64,000 nt of DNA from Crotophaga sulcirostris (taxonomy: Eukaryota; Chordata; Aves; Cuculiformes; Crotophagidae). Under the pieces are notes generated by a model. That model searched no databases and was not told where the DNA came from. It saw only the letters and a list, made by a program, of their open reading frames with translations. Positions 13,668-24,840 of this stretch are shown here, one piece after another (position 1 is the stretch's first letter; every line of letters starts with the position of its first letter). Position numbers and translations under genes: made by a program. The DNA lies in assembly GCA_013397455.1 (NCBI GenBank), contig VYZB01000026.1, forward strand, positions 1,532,255-1,596,254. The letters run 5' to 3'.

Positions 13668-14124
13668 ATTTTGTTTCAGTGCTACTATATTTAAATTTTT
13701 AACTATTATAATTATTTTTTTATCTCCTGTTATTAGTTCACAGCTTGGGACTCTACATCTGAATGTTCTTCTTTATTTCTGAGACTTTCTGAATTAACTT
13801 CAGTAGAATCGGGCTAGACTCAGAGCGTGTGGGACTGCTTTCTGTATGAGCTGACTTTGGCCAAATCAATTCACTTCCTCATACCTCAGTTTCTCAACAT
13901 TTGAAATGGTGCTGATATTTCAAATCCTCTTTAGAAGGATTTTGAAAGCACACAATGAAATACGCTGTTATAGATCTGAGCACTACACTTTGCTTTCAGC
14001 TTTTCAATTGATTTTAGGTTTGACTTGTTTGAAGACAGTGAGAAAGCACCAGCGAACTCGCAGAGTCAATGTATAAACTGACAATGAATTTGAGAGTCTC
14101 CTGGCAGCCTTTTACCATGCTTAC
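13668..14124. other. unique sequence, nothing recognised
   Basis: AT-rich sequence without a recognisable repeat or frame. Confidence 0.5.
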
Positions 14125-14180
14125 CTGGGAGTTTCTGCCAGCGAATATAAATGTTTAGATGAGGTGCAGTTGTGATCATC
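14125..14180 (-). other. candidate 56-base exon (minus strand)
   Basis: On the minus strand the segment is preceded by tatcttgcttttctgcag, a good acceptor (AG at 14182-14181). It is followed by CTCCCAG|gtaagcatgg, a strong donor (GT at 14124-14123). Two of three frames are open; one reads DDHNCTSSKHLYSLAETP. Both open frames can be joined in phase to the 7073 candidate, depending on which acceptor that one uses, so phase compatibility adds little weight. No family is recognised. Confidence 0.22.
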
Positions 14181-14685
14181 CTGCAGAAAAGCAAGATATG
14201 TGTACTGGGAATCAGCCAAAGGTTACTATCCACAGCTGATGCAGTTAAGGAAACCTCAGCTTTCACTGAAGATTAGATGCAGGTTTCTTTTATTTCAGTC
14301 TAGGAGAAAACAGAGCAAGAGCCCTCCATGACTGAAATCAGTTTCCTTCCCTTGGTCTCCAGTAGTGTACAAGAGCCTGTGGTTTCCCCTGAGTGAGTTG
14401 GTTTTACTTCTGGCTGATTACTTGGTCCTCTCAAGAATCTTTATGAAACAACCATAGCTGTATTTTGCTTAAACTGCAAGATGGTAAGACTAGACTGCAA
14501 AATTCCAAGCTATACTTGTCTTTAGTGGTAAGATAACGTGAATCTTCGTTCATTATTGCTGTTTTACTTCAGGATAACTCTAGTGAGATCAATACATTGG
14601 TAAATTGGTTTCATTTGCATTCTAATCCATGTCTCCTTTTTGATTCCAGGCTGGGAGTTCTTACATTGTGAGTTAATCGTAGCAT
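14181..14685. other. unique sequence, nothing recognised
   Basis: No repeat, gene or structure noted. Confidence 0.5.
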
Positions 14686-15237
14686 TATAGAATATACTGG
14701 GTTTGAAAGGACATCAAGGATCATCTGGTCCAGGCTTTCTTGGCAAAAGCACCATCTAGAGAAGATAACCCAGCACCCTGTTTAGCTGAATCCTAAAAGT
14801 GTTTAACGACAGGGAACCCATCACTTCCCTGGGGAGATTATTCCGATGGTTGATTGTTCTCACAATTAGAAATTGCCATCTTGTGTCCAATCGGAATCTC
14901 CCCAGGAGTAACTTGTACCTATTACCCTCATCTTTTCCATATGACTCCTTGTAAAAAGGGAGTCTCTTCTTTGTAGCCACCCTTTAAATACTGGAACATG
15001 TTGATAAAGTCTCTGCTAAACCTTTTTTTCTCAAGACTGAATCAACCCAGTTCTCTCAGCCTTTCCTCATATTGCAGGCTTTCCAACCCTTTGATTACAT
15101 TTGTGACCCTTCTCTGGACTCTCTCCAGACTGTCCACAACTTTTTGGTATAGCAAGGACCAAAACTCAACGTAGTATTACAAAGTGAGCTAACAAGCCCT
15201 GAATAGAGTGGGATAAGGACTTTTTTATCTCTGCTGA
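14686..15237 (-). mobile_element. CR1: CR1 copy, 3' part (split by an LTR)
   Basis: The 3' end at the left has a decayed tail (GCATTATAGAATATACTGGG). The minus strand carries ORF2 C-terminal remnants at 14756-14980 (FRLDTRWQFLIVRTINHRN). The homology runs to CTGCTGA at 15231-15237, where it stops abruptly at the LTR border. It resumes at 16055 at the next expected position of the CR1 sequence, so 14686-15237 and 16055-16545 are one insertion. Confidence 0.9.
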
Positions 15238-16054
15238 AGTCCCAAATCAACATTTCTCCTGCTTGGTCAGCAGCTAGAAGCAGGGCAGGTGTAGTCCCAA
15301 GTCCCACCAATGAGGGAAAGGGGAAGCAGAAAAAGAGAGATACTTGTGGGTTGGAAATTACAATTAAAGTAGTGTTATGGCTTAGTGAAACAAAAATAAT
15401 AAAAGGATAATAACAATAATAACAGTAAAAATAACAATGATGATGATAATGATGGTGATGATGATGATGATGATGATATATATACACACACATATACAAA
15501 CCCAAACTCCCCTGTGACTATACATCACCACTGATGTTGTGGGTCAGGTGTGGGGAAAAGTTCCGGACTAGACTCAGTGACACACAGGAGCTGGATTCAG
15601 GAACCAGATTCAGGAATTCATGGTTCAGGATCAGGGGCAGATGGATGGATGAGATCCTTACTTTATGTTGACCATTGAAAAAGAGGGTTTGACCCTTGTG
15701 ATCCCTCAGTTTTATACTATGATGCATATGGCATGGAATAGTCTGTTGATCAGTTTTAGGTCATCTGCCCTGTCTGCTCCTCCCTGCAGGTGTGACCCTT
15801 TTCATCCTTCTGACTTACAGCATTCCATCAGCTCCAGGATGGCTTTGGTTTCTAGAGGAGTAAGTATAAGTAATGACCTTTCTGCATACCAGTGCCCCAC
15901 TTCTTTGGTGATGACTATACGTATCAGGTGTTATCACTCCTCTAGACAAGCACTGTCTGAAAAACATGTTGTTAACTGTCTATAAATGAAGTTACTTGAA
16001 GAGGCTTAGCTGAAAAGTTAGAAAATTAGTTCTGCTTTAGCTCAAACCAGAACA
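15238..16054 (-). mobile_element. solo LTR of an endogenous retrovirus (ERVL-like), inside CR1
   Basis: This is an 817-base LTR read on the minus strand, beginning TGTTCTGGTTTGAGC at 16054. A TATA-box region (TATAAAACTGAG at about 15705-15716) is followed by a GGGATCACAAGGGT block shared with the LTR at 44810. Exact 5-base duplications GCTGA flank it at 15233-15237 and 16055-16059, and removing the LTR plus one copy rejoins the CR1 seamlessly. The last base is A where T (of the TG/CA ends) is expected, probably a mutation. No internal gag, pol or env sequence is present, as expected after recombination between two LTRs. The 5-base duplication suits class III (ERVL) elements. Short open frames here have no meaning. 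Confidence 0.88.
15408..15490. repeat. AT-rich and (GAT)n/(CA)n simple repeats inside the LTR
   Basis: Imperfect AATAATAAC units pass into ATGATGATG units (about 15436-15477) and then a short TATACACACACA run. In minus-strand orientation this is the pyrimidine/AT-rich U5-proximal part of the LTR. The other copy at 45340-45375 has a shorter ATCATTATTATT run in the same place, so the array grew inside the LTR. The histidine-rich open frame across it is an artefact of this repeat. Confidence 0.9.
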
Positions 16055-16545
16055 GCTGATGATGATCTCATTGATGCAATGCAGCATTCAGTTGGTTTTC
16101 TTTGATGCAGCACCACACTGTTCACTCATATTGATCTTGTTGTCAATCAGGACCTATGGGTTCCTCTCTATAGAGCTGCTGCTCAGCCAGATCGCTCCCA
16201 ACCTGTGCTGCGCTCCTGGACTATGTTTTCCCAGGTGAGAGACTTTACACTTGTCCCTGCTGAACTTCATAATGTCCTTGTTAGTCCAATCTTCCAGCCT
16301 ACCCAGGTCCTCTTGTAGCATGAGTCTCCTTTCTGAAGTGTTCTTTTCCCCACTCAGTTTCGTATCATCAGCAAACTTCATCAGGGTACGCTTGGTCTCA
16401 TCATCCAGATGACTTATAAAGATATTAAACAATGGTGGGCTCAGTGCTGATCCCTGGGGGACCCTACTAGTGACAAGCTGTCAGTTTGAAAAGGAGCTAT
16501 TTAGTACCACCTTCTGGGTGCAGCCTGTCAGTCAGTTACCCACAT
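16055..16545 (-). mobile_element. CR1: CR1 copy, 5' part with reverse-transcriptase motifs
   Basis: Continuation of the CR1 begun at 14686. On the minus strand about 16154-16475 encodes reverse-transcriptase motifs. The VTSRVPQGSALSPPLFNIF block corresponds to the conserved SGVPQGS region, and it is followed by LMKFADDTKLSG, which carries the FADD catalytic box. A few bases beyond 16545 no CR1 similarity is seen, so the copy is 5'-truncated there. Frame and residues are degraded, so it is not active. Confidence 0.9.
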
Positions 16546-18199
16546 AGAAAGTATACTTATTGTGTCTTGCTCAAAGTGAATAAGGATTGGAATTATGCTT
16601 AATTTTCAGATGCTCAGGCTTCTGAGAAAGATGGTACGTTTCTCAGAAATTGTTGCAGAGAGTTGACATGCAAATTTTCATAAAAATACTTCTCTCATGC
16701 CCCAAAAAATGCTTTAAAATGTGATTAAAATTTTCATATTCACTTTTTAATCCTTTGAATAGTAACAAATAATTTTTAACTTTCCTTAATTTCACTTTTG
16801 AAAGCAAAATAAAATAAAATAAAAGCAATTTTCAAGTTGTTAAAATAAGGAGAGAAAGATTTTTTAAAATTCTTTCTTGCCTTCCTAAAATTACAGAAAA
16901 TGGAGAAAAAGCTACAAGAAGAAAAAATACCTGAAAAAAATACACAAGTCGTTCCCTTAAAAAGAAATAATTACAAAATCAAGTGAATGTGATATTTTTC
17001 TTTTATAAAGTGTAAAAATCTTTTCTATTAAGTATATTTTTTCCTATGAACCTCAAATATCTGGTTTTACAATTAATCTTCTTCGAGGCACACTAATGTT
17101 TGCAGTTCAGTCTTAGACCAATATCTATATGGTATTTTCCTTGAAAGACTATAAAATCTTTCATCAGCTAACTTTGAGAAGCAAGGCTCTTCCATTAACT
17201 TAATTATCTCCTTTTAACTGTGTTAGTACTTAAGATGTCATTCAAACTACCAGAAGCAACTTTTCTGATGGTAAAGACATTTTTCTGTTAATAGAGTTTT
17301 CCAAAAGTTTTCCAGAAGTTTTCCAGTTTACTAGAAGTTCAGTCAATGTGTTTTGTATAGGTTTTTTTCTATTTTTTTTAGATTTTGCTTTCACTTTTCC
17401 CAGATAAATAAGGAGATTTAATTATAATCGAGGACTCAGTGGTGATAGGACACATGCTGAGAATGCTACAAATGTTTTCAACATTGCATGTGGAGGATGA
17501 ATTTAGAAGTTGAGCTATGTCAATAGAGAGTGCCTGCCATCTCTTAGTAACTTGCTGGGAAATCTGACAGCGATGCTGGTGCCTTCAGCTCTTGCTTTTA
17601 ATACTACGTAAAATGCGGATAAGACATTGATTGTCACATTTACAAAATAAAGTATCCCACCATTATGCATGTTCGACAGGTAAAGAATACACTGGGAGTA
17701 AAAACCCAAGATGGTATTTGAAATATAACACGTTAGATCCTCAGCACCTGGCAACAGGCTTCAGTGAAGTCACACCCAATTGTAGCTACTACTGTTTTTC
17801 TGCATTATGCTATAGGTTTTATAGATGAAGTCAGCTTTAAGCCTTCCTACTATGTGCTATTCTTACATCCACAGAGATCATGTACTGGTTTCTAAAAACT
17901 ATCATGTCAGATTAAACCATTGGTCCTTCTAGATCTGTATAATGTTTCTGACAAAGATAAACGCATGCCTATACAAATTAAGATTCTCTAGTAAAATGTC
18001 TGAGCTGTTAAGGATAGCAAGGTGTATAATGGGTAGGGACAGGTCAAAATTCCTTTACTGACTTCCATGTGTGATTTGTTTACATCTTGAAATATGAGCT
18101 TTTGTTATTTATTTTATTGCATCAACTTGCATGTCAGTGCATGTCATTATTAAGCACTAACTTATTCAACTTTCTTAAAAAATCAGGACACAGTGCTTG
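16546..18199. other. AT-rich unique sequence, nothing recognised
   Basis: Very AT-rich from 16600 to 17400, with many short A and T runs. No repeat family or coding frame recognised. Confidence 0.5.
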
Positions 18200-18470
18200 A
18201 CTTAATGTTCTCCTGTGGCAGTAAATTCCAGCAGGAGGCTGCAGGCTGTATATGGTGTTTATTCTCTCTGTTTCTTCTACACATACTGCCCTCTCATTTA
18301 ATTCTCTGTCCTGTTGTATTTATGCTATCTAACACAGTTAAGAGGAGAATTTGTTTAGTCACTATGGCCTTCATAATCTGGATATCTTCCTTTCACTTAG
18401 TCCTTCTCTCCAGGTAAATACATTTAAGCCTCTCTGGTTTTACTAATCTGTTCCCAAATATTTTTACTTT
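18200..18470 (-). mobile_element. ancient CR1/L3-like fragment
   Basis: Read on the + strand, a series of blocks matches the order seen in old amniote CR1/L3 3' regions. They include TTCTCCTGTGGCAGTAAATT, then ACTGCCCTCTCATTTAATTC, a TTTAGTCACTATGG block and a CAGGTAAATACATTTAAGCC block. Similarity is patchy and the tail repeat is missing. It predates the avian CR1 copies elsewhere in the window. Chance resemblance is possible. Confidence 0.5.
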
Positions 18471-20400
18471 CCTTATTACCCACACAGCTCCATATGATCT
18501 TTACATTTTGGTTTCTAGGGGTTGATACCTTGTGGTATCAAAAGAGTAATCTCACCAGCCCATTTGTCCTTAAAAATATTCTTTGGTCATTTTCTATCAG
18601 CTGTCAACTGCAATGCAGTTTTTCAGAGGGTTTGCTTCCATCAAAGGTTCTTGGCAAATCTTCAGCAGATCTCACTCCAGTCATAGCTGTGTTGTCTCAT
18701 TGTCTCTGAATAGTAGGTGCACTCCAGGAGGCCAGAAACTTTACTCTCCACCCAGAAAAACAGGTGTGTATTATTTAAAAAGAAATATCTTCACAGAAGC
18801 ATCTCCATTTCTGATTTTTATCCCCTTAAAGCTATGGCAACAATTTCAACTGACAGCTTGGTTTCAGCTAACAGTTCAGGTTATTTGCAAAGAGGGATCT
18901 TGATGCCGTTCCCATCAGGAGTGTTTCCCATCTTGTTCTTTACAAGACCTAGACTCAGCAGCCAATACGGGTGGTAATGTATTAAATATGAAGGAAAAGA
19001 GTAGAACTATAGCAAGAGCTATGGACAAACATTAATGAGTCTCATATATGAACCCAAACACAGATGATCCCAGATGAGTCTTGGGTAAAAAAAGTGTAGG
19101 AAAGATTCATGTGAAATATCTTTGTTAAGACTTAAAATTCTAAAGGCCCTTGCTTTCTCCAACCAAGATATCTTATTGAAGACATCTTCGTCTCACAATT
19201 TCTACTTTAAATGTGTATAGTCTTGATTTCAAAAGAACTACAAAGATTATTCATCTGGGATGTTGCAGCTAGCAACGTCCTACCTGTTCAGCTGGATGAA
19301 ATGAGAGTCTGTATCAAAAGCTAAGGGAACAAGACCACGTGAGATCTGATCTGGTCTTTATCTCTGCCTCATTTTGCTAAACGATTGAGTCACTGCTATT
19401 AGACCTCTTCATGCTCTCTCAGAGAGCATATGACCATCTTGCTGTTCTTACCCTACTGCTGCCAGTAATTCTGCTGTTACCTGGGCATATGGTGAATCAA
19501 CTAATCCAAAAAGTGTTGTTGCTTAAGGCCTGATGAGCTCGGAGCTTCTCCAAGAGAAAGCTTTTGATGACATTCACACTGCAAGGGCTAGTGCTGTTGC
19601 ACAGAAGAATTTGCTTGAAAGTGGTGTTCCTTTTACTTTTACAAGCCAGAGAAGGCTAATTCATCTTGGTTCATTGCAGCCTTCTGTGCTGTCTGTGCTG
19701 CCTGCATATTAAACACTTGTTTTTATATCCCTTTCTTCCATTTCAGAGTTTACTTCTACTTCTGCTTTGGAAGACTTTCTATTCCCTTTTTTTCTGCCTT
19801 GTACACTAATAAAACTGTCCTACCCACCCAGAACAGGGGTAATCTGAGATTTAAATCTGGTTTACAGGTTTTCAAGACTTCATTGGATGAAATATGACGA
19901 AAACTGTAAACATTATTATCATTTAGTCGCCTGACCTGAGTGCTAAGTCAGTATGAAATAATGGGCTTCTAGTGGAACTGAAGTCAGACAAGTCTCTAGG
20001 ATGAGTTCATCTAGACTGTTTTTCCATTATAGTGAGTTTCTCGATGAAGACCAAAAGGGCTTTTAAACATTGGTTCAATTTCAGAATATTTACTTAATCT
20101 TTCACACAGGCAAAACTCAAGAAGATTAGGTCAGAAGGTTGTAAAAGTGAGGCATAAAGAACTTCTTTACCCACGTGGTACTTGCTTCCAAGCTGGGTTT
20201 TAAGCACTTCAGTGAGTTTATGCATTACAGTAAATATTACACAGTCTCCACTAGTATACAGGAAGCTTTCTTTTTGCCCCTATAAAGGTCAGGATATGTC
20301 TGCTTATTTCTTCTCTCAGATGTTTCTTTCTCTTGAACAGCTTCTTCACCATTCCTTGCTGCATTCATCTCTCTCTGTTCCTCTCTGTCATATCTTGCAG
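18471..20400. other. unique sequence, nothing recognised
   Basis: No gene or repeat recognised. A short perfect palindrome lies at 19411-19429 (9-base arms around one base). Overlapping open frames at 18494-18977 are unremarkable. Confidence 0.5.
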
Positions 20401-20448
20401 GAGGGAAATTAACTTTTCTCAAGTGTGTTCCGCTTCTTCCGATGAAAG
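20401..20448 (+). other. candidate 48-base exon (plus strand)
   Basis: A long pyrimidine tract ending tctgtcatatcttgcag precedes the segment, and GATGAAAG|gtacaacc follows it, so both splice signals are plausible. One frame is open (REINFSQVCSASSDE) and the length is a multiple of three. The opposite strand is also open for 84 codons over 20237-20491, starting MSRSGKTSGKKK and containing NFPPARYDREEQ, and it has a strong donor-like site right after its fifth codon. Both readings come from the same purine/pyrimidine-skewed stretch, so at most one is real. Neither is recognised. Confidence 0.15.
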
Positions 20449-20544
20449 GTACAACCTTTTTCTTTCCACTGGTCTTACCTGATCGGCTCATTCTCTTTGT
20501 AAAAGAAGAGAATTCATAAACAGGTAAAATAGATACTATCTGTA

Positions 20545-21375
20545 TGTGGTGGGTTGACCCTTATGAGCCATCAGATGCCCACCAAGCTGTGTTCTCTGCC
20601 TCCTCAGCTGGACACGGGGAAAAAATAAGGTGAAGACTCATGGGTCAAGATTAAAACAGAAGGGTTGTTCATCAAATACCAGCATGGACAAGAGAGATTT
20701 GACTTGAGGAAATGAATTTAATTTATTACCAGCTAATAACAGAATGTGATAATGAGAAATATAAACAAAACTAAAATCACCTTGACCTCAACCATCTTCT
20801 CCCCAGGCTTAGCTTCACTCCTGGCTCTTCTACCTGCTTCCCTTCAAGTAGTGCAGGGGAAAGTGGGTTGAGGTCAGTCGATAGCTCTTCAACTCTTTTA
20901 CTCCTTCCTCATAAAAGTTTTCCACTGCTCCAGTGTGAGGTCCTTCCCGTGGGACACCATCCTTCATGAACTGCTCCAGCTTGGGTACTTCCCACAGTGT
21001 ATGGTCCTTCAGAGACTGATCCAGTGTTTGTTCCTTGTGGGGTCACAAGCCCTGCCAGGAAACCTGCTTCTGCATGGGCTGCTCTCTACAGGCTCCTGCT
21101 CCTGCTAAGAACCTGCTTCTATGTGACATCTCCACAGGCTGCAGCTTCCTTTAGGACACATCCACCTACTCTGATGTGAGGTCCTCCATGGGCTGCACTG
21201 TGGGAATATGCACCAACATGGTCCTCCACAGGTTTCAGGGGGACAACTTGTATCACCATGGTCTTTACCATGGGCTGCAGGGAAATCTCAGCTCTGGTAC
21301 CTGGAGCAATATCAAAATGAGCACCCCTTTTTACATAACTTTTACTGCTGTGAAATCCTTTTGCAGTGATGAGAC
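20545..21375 (-). mobile_element. LTR of a second avian endogenous retrovirus type, truncated
   Basis: It begins TGTGGTGGGTTGACCCTTAT and continues with GCCCACCAAGCTGTGTTCTC and CTCAGCTGGACACGGGGAAA, a signature I associate with a common avian LTR. 20940-21300 contains degenerate repeats of a module like 'CTGCTCCAGYGTGRGGTCC' and 'CATGGGCTGCA', typical of that LTR. An AATAAA polyadenylation-type signal is on the minus strand (TTTATT at about 20724), so I place the transcription direction as minus with low certainty. The end near 21375 lacks the expected terminus, so the copy is truncated there. No internal retroviral genes are present. Confidence 0.75.
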
Positions 21376-24052
21376 ATAAACTGGACTATTTTAATTTTTA
21401 TGAAAAACAAATCCAGTCAACATTATCTAGTGCTGTAAAAGCCATGCACTAGAAAATCTACTGGCTTTTGATCCAAAAGATGCAGTGAATATAACAAATT
21501 AAAATAAGGCTTGTGATATAAAGGATATGATTTTTTTCCTAGGCTTTTAGTGGTATTTCTTTTGCGGATGGAGAGTAGCTCCTTCTTGGTTTGGATTTGT
21601 GACTTCAGATCTAACCTTATAGCTATAGTGTCACTGTTGTGTTTCAGATGTCATATAGCACCCACAGGAAAGAATGCATAAAAAAGGTGAATTCACAGGA
21701 AACAGGGCAAAAGGATAAAATTTCACAAATACATTTTATGAACTTATAATTTAAATTTTCTCAAAATATCTATCAGCCCAGGAATTTGATCAAGAATCTA
21801 CTCCTTAAGTTTGTAATTCATGATATGGACAGAAGAGAATGACTTTGTAAGTTCTATCTTTCCTATTCTATCGTGACTGCAATTTTGTGCTATAACCAGT
21901 CATAAAGGCAATGCAAGAGGTTTGGTTCTGTAGATACCTGCAGTGGTTAATTATCAGTGGAATTTTTTAAAAATCCTTAAAAAGCTGGAGGTTTAGCTTT
22001 AAGCACATGTGCCTCATTTCTTCAAAAGAAGCATTAATTGGAGAGGATTTAAAGCTTTATCTTGTAGAACCTAATCAGAAATGACTTGACTTATACCACT
22101 GTCAAGAACAAATCTACAGAAGTCAACGGTTTCAAAGTGAAAATTTGTCTAGCTAAATGCACATCAAGCTGAGAACTTCCAGGGTAATTCACAGCCACTT
22201 ACAGAAAATTGAGGAGTATACTGTAGCTCTTTAAGAGTTGTAGTGATCCATTCTTTGGGTCTTTCCCTGGGTCACTTAAATCTTGAAACTGACAAAACTA
22301 CTCTTAGCATTTTGTCCATCTGCTCAGAGCAGTTTTGTGAGCTGCCATGTAGGAATGAATAACAAATTAGACAAGAAGAATGCTCCTCTTAGGGCTACAG
22401 ATATCATTCAACATGCTTATTTTTATTCCATTAACTAAGCATTGAAGTATAAAATGCCAATTCATGATGGTCTCAGGGAAGTAGCCTTAAACACTTGCAC
22501 ATAGCATCTCTAGAAACTAGGAAGCTCCTAGAAAGCATGTGCTTGCTCGATAGAGTTGTGTGCACGTACAATGCCCTGTTTTATGAAATAATAGACAATC
22601 CAGTTCCAGCACCTTCAGCTGGCTTTTGGGATGCAAATTTCAACTGTCAAGTTTTAATTAAAAACTACCAGTCAGCACTATTTAAAAAGTGGAAGAGAAC
22701 TAAGTGGTAGGTTGTTGCGGAAAATGTGCAAGTTGTATGCTAAAAGAAGTAGGTAAGGTGACAGGTATATAATTATCATCACATTAAGTGAAGGACAAGA
22801 AACACTCTATGGTTCCTGAAGAGGTGGAGCTTCAGCAATCTTTAGTGTGGCAAGGGGTTCTTCAGACTGAGTTAATTTGCCATTCCATTTATTTCAAAGG
22901 AGAATCTCCTTCTATACCAAACATTTATGAGCCTTCAAAACTGGTGACATGCTGGGTGAGGTTCATGCATAAAGAGGTTAGTGTGAGCACAAATGCTTGT
23001 GTTTCATGCATCAGTTAGGGATCAGTTTGAGGTGCGATGTGTTCAGATGTTTGGTAGTTTCTGTCACATCACAGCTGTGATTTAATTCCTCATTCAATGG
23101 AGAATCAGCAAAGCAATGAATCAAAGGCTCACTGCAGCTGATCACCTGAAGGCAAGAATCTTCAGCACCTTCTGCAGGTTTGAAACTAGCAACTCTGTGT
23201 GCTACTAAAAGGTTAAAGCGGGTAAAGGATGATTTTTGCCATGTAAGAAGAAACCACACAGAAATACCATCCAGTACTCCTTAAGACTATGATATTAATG
23301 GGACAAGACTTCACCACTATCCTCTTCATTATAGCTACACAAAGGTTGACTTTCTACACAAAGATTTGTTCTGGTTGAAAATACTAGTGTGAGGCCACAG
23401 CAGTGCTCTGTTTGCCCAGGTTTTACAGGTGAGAGCCTCTGACCTTCAACGCCTGTTGCATTGGGTGTGTAAGTGCACTGAGAGATAGCAACAGCCTTGT
23501 GTCCTACAACCCAAATCCACAGGTTTGCAGTTTGCATTTTGTTTTCCCCTGTATGTCTGTATATTAGGTGCTTGCAGGGCACCCACAGTGTCAGAATAGA
23601 TGGAGAAAGTGAAGAAAACTTGCAAATAAGTGGTGTCACTGATAATTTCTCAGAAATATTTTAAAAGAACAGTGCTAATTTAGCTTCATTTTTTTTTAAC
23701 TTTGTCAGTATAAGGCTGAATGTGAAAAGAAGGTAATCTTTTTTATATTTAACCTGAGAATTTGGCTAAGTAGGCTTAACAGTCAAAGCTCAATTTTAGA
23801 AATGACATCACACCAAATAAACTTGATCCTCCTCTCTCCCCAGCTGGAAAACATTAGCCTTTAAATCTCCACAGGTTCAGAATATCCAGACTCCTGGATA
23901 ATTTATGATCAGTACTAAAGAAGAATAGTGTATTAGCTACTCAGACATTGGTGAGAAAAGATCTTTTTTAGCAGTTTTCCACATGTATGTAACCTATACT
24001 GGACACGTCTGAGTTGACCAATTATTCATAAGCAAAAGTTGTGTTACGATAT
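21376..24052. other. unique sequence, nothing recognised
   Basis: No repeat family or gene recognised. Open frames reach 114 codons (23295-23639, minus) without any recognisable motif. Confidence 0.5.
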
Positions 24053-24423
24053 ATAGAATCATAGAATCATCTGGTTGGAAAAGACCTTTGAGATCATAGA
24101 CTCCAACCTGACCTGTCCAGTTACTAAACCAGTTCCCTGAGAAACTCACCTACCTGTCTTTTAAACACCTCCAGGGATGAGGACTCAACCACCTCCCTGG
24201 GAAGCTGTGCCAGTGCCTGATCACCCTTTCAGTGAAGAATTTTTCACTAATGTCTAGTCTGAACCTCCCCTGGTTCAACTTGAGGCCATTTCCCCTCATT
24301 CTATCCCGTCACTTGGGAGAAGAGACCAACACTCACCTTGCTACAAGCTTCTTTCAGGTAGTTGTATAGAGTGATGAGGTCTCCCCTCAACCTCCTCTTC
24401 TCCAAGGTGAACAGTCCCAGTTC
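24053..24423 (-). mobile_element. CR1: CR1 3' end, 5'-truncated (about 370 bp)
   Basis: A well-kept CR1 3' end: ATAGAATCATAGAATCATCT tail, then GGTTGGAAAAGACCTTTGAG and the ORF2 C-terminal blocks, up to TGAACAGTCCCAGTTCC at 24423. There homology stops abruptly at a GC-rich block that is not CR1. Confidence 0.95.
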
Positions 24424-24840
24424 CTACCCAACCCGGAGGCTTCCCCCCTACCCGGCTTATGGCCCCGGGCTCCATTTCAGCTCCCTGGGGCCATCAGTCC
24501 TTGTCCTAGTGACAGTATGCAACACTGATCTCCTGCCTCCCACAGTCCTACCCTGCCTGGTCATTGTTGCCTCCAAGTTGTGGGTAAAAATTCCCATCTC
24601 CATGTCCTTACCAGACCATCTGATGACTGTGTCTGACACTGGTTCCCCTCACCGGGCCTCATCCTGATCCTCGTTTGCCATCCTCCTTGGTGCTGCACGG
24701 CCTCTGGCATCTGTCAAGGCTGATCTAGGCCCAAGTCCTTCTCCCCATGGCCTACCTGTGGCCTGCAACCACTTGGGGTGGCTGGGCACCTTCCCCACCA
24801 CATTTGTCACACTCAGTTTCTGGCCACTATCCCTTAGGGA
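24424..24840. other. GC-rich block of unknown origin next to CR1
   Basis: About 420 bases that are clearly richer in G+C than their surroundings (CCCGGAGG, GGCCCCGGGC, CACCGGGCC), starting exactly where the CR1 homology ends. Both strands have modest open frames (24362-24667 plus; 24457-24639 minus). The minus strand is also open for 196 codons over 24649-25239, the longest frame in the window, but no domain or family is recognisable. It could be a fragment of another repeat, a retrocopied piece, or a patch brought in with the CR1. Confidence 0.4.

Noticed and set aside
15095..15505. Histidine-rich 136-codon frame (possible metal-binding protein)
   Set aside because: The histidine/tyrosine run is the translation of the (GAT)n simple repeat inside the LTR, joined to CR1 sequence.
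15530..16059. Shorter LTR ending at 15535 with ACTGA/GCTGA flanks
   Set aside because: Comparison with the LTR at 44810 shows homology continuing left to about 15238, where the exact GCTGA copy restores the CR1; the 15530 match is chance.
16154..16432. Reverse-transcriptase gene or retron
   Set aside because: The FADD and VPQGS motifs belong to a decayed CR1 LINE copy. No RNA gene or bacterial context is present.
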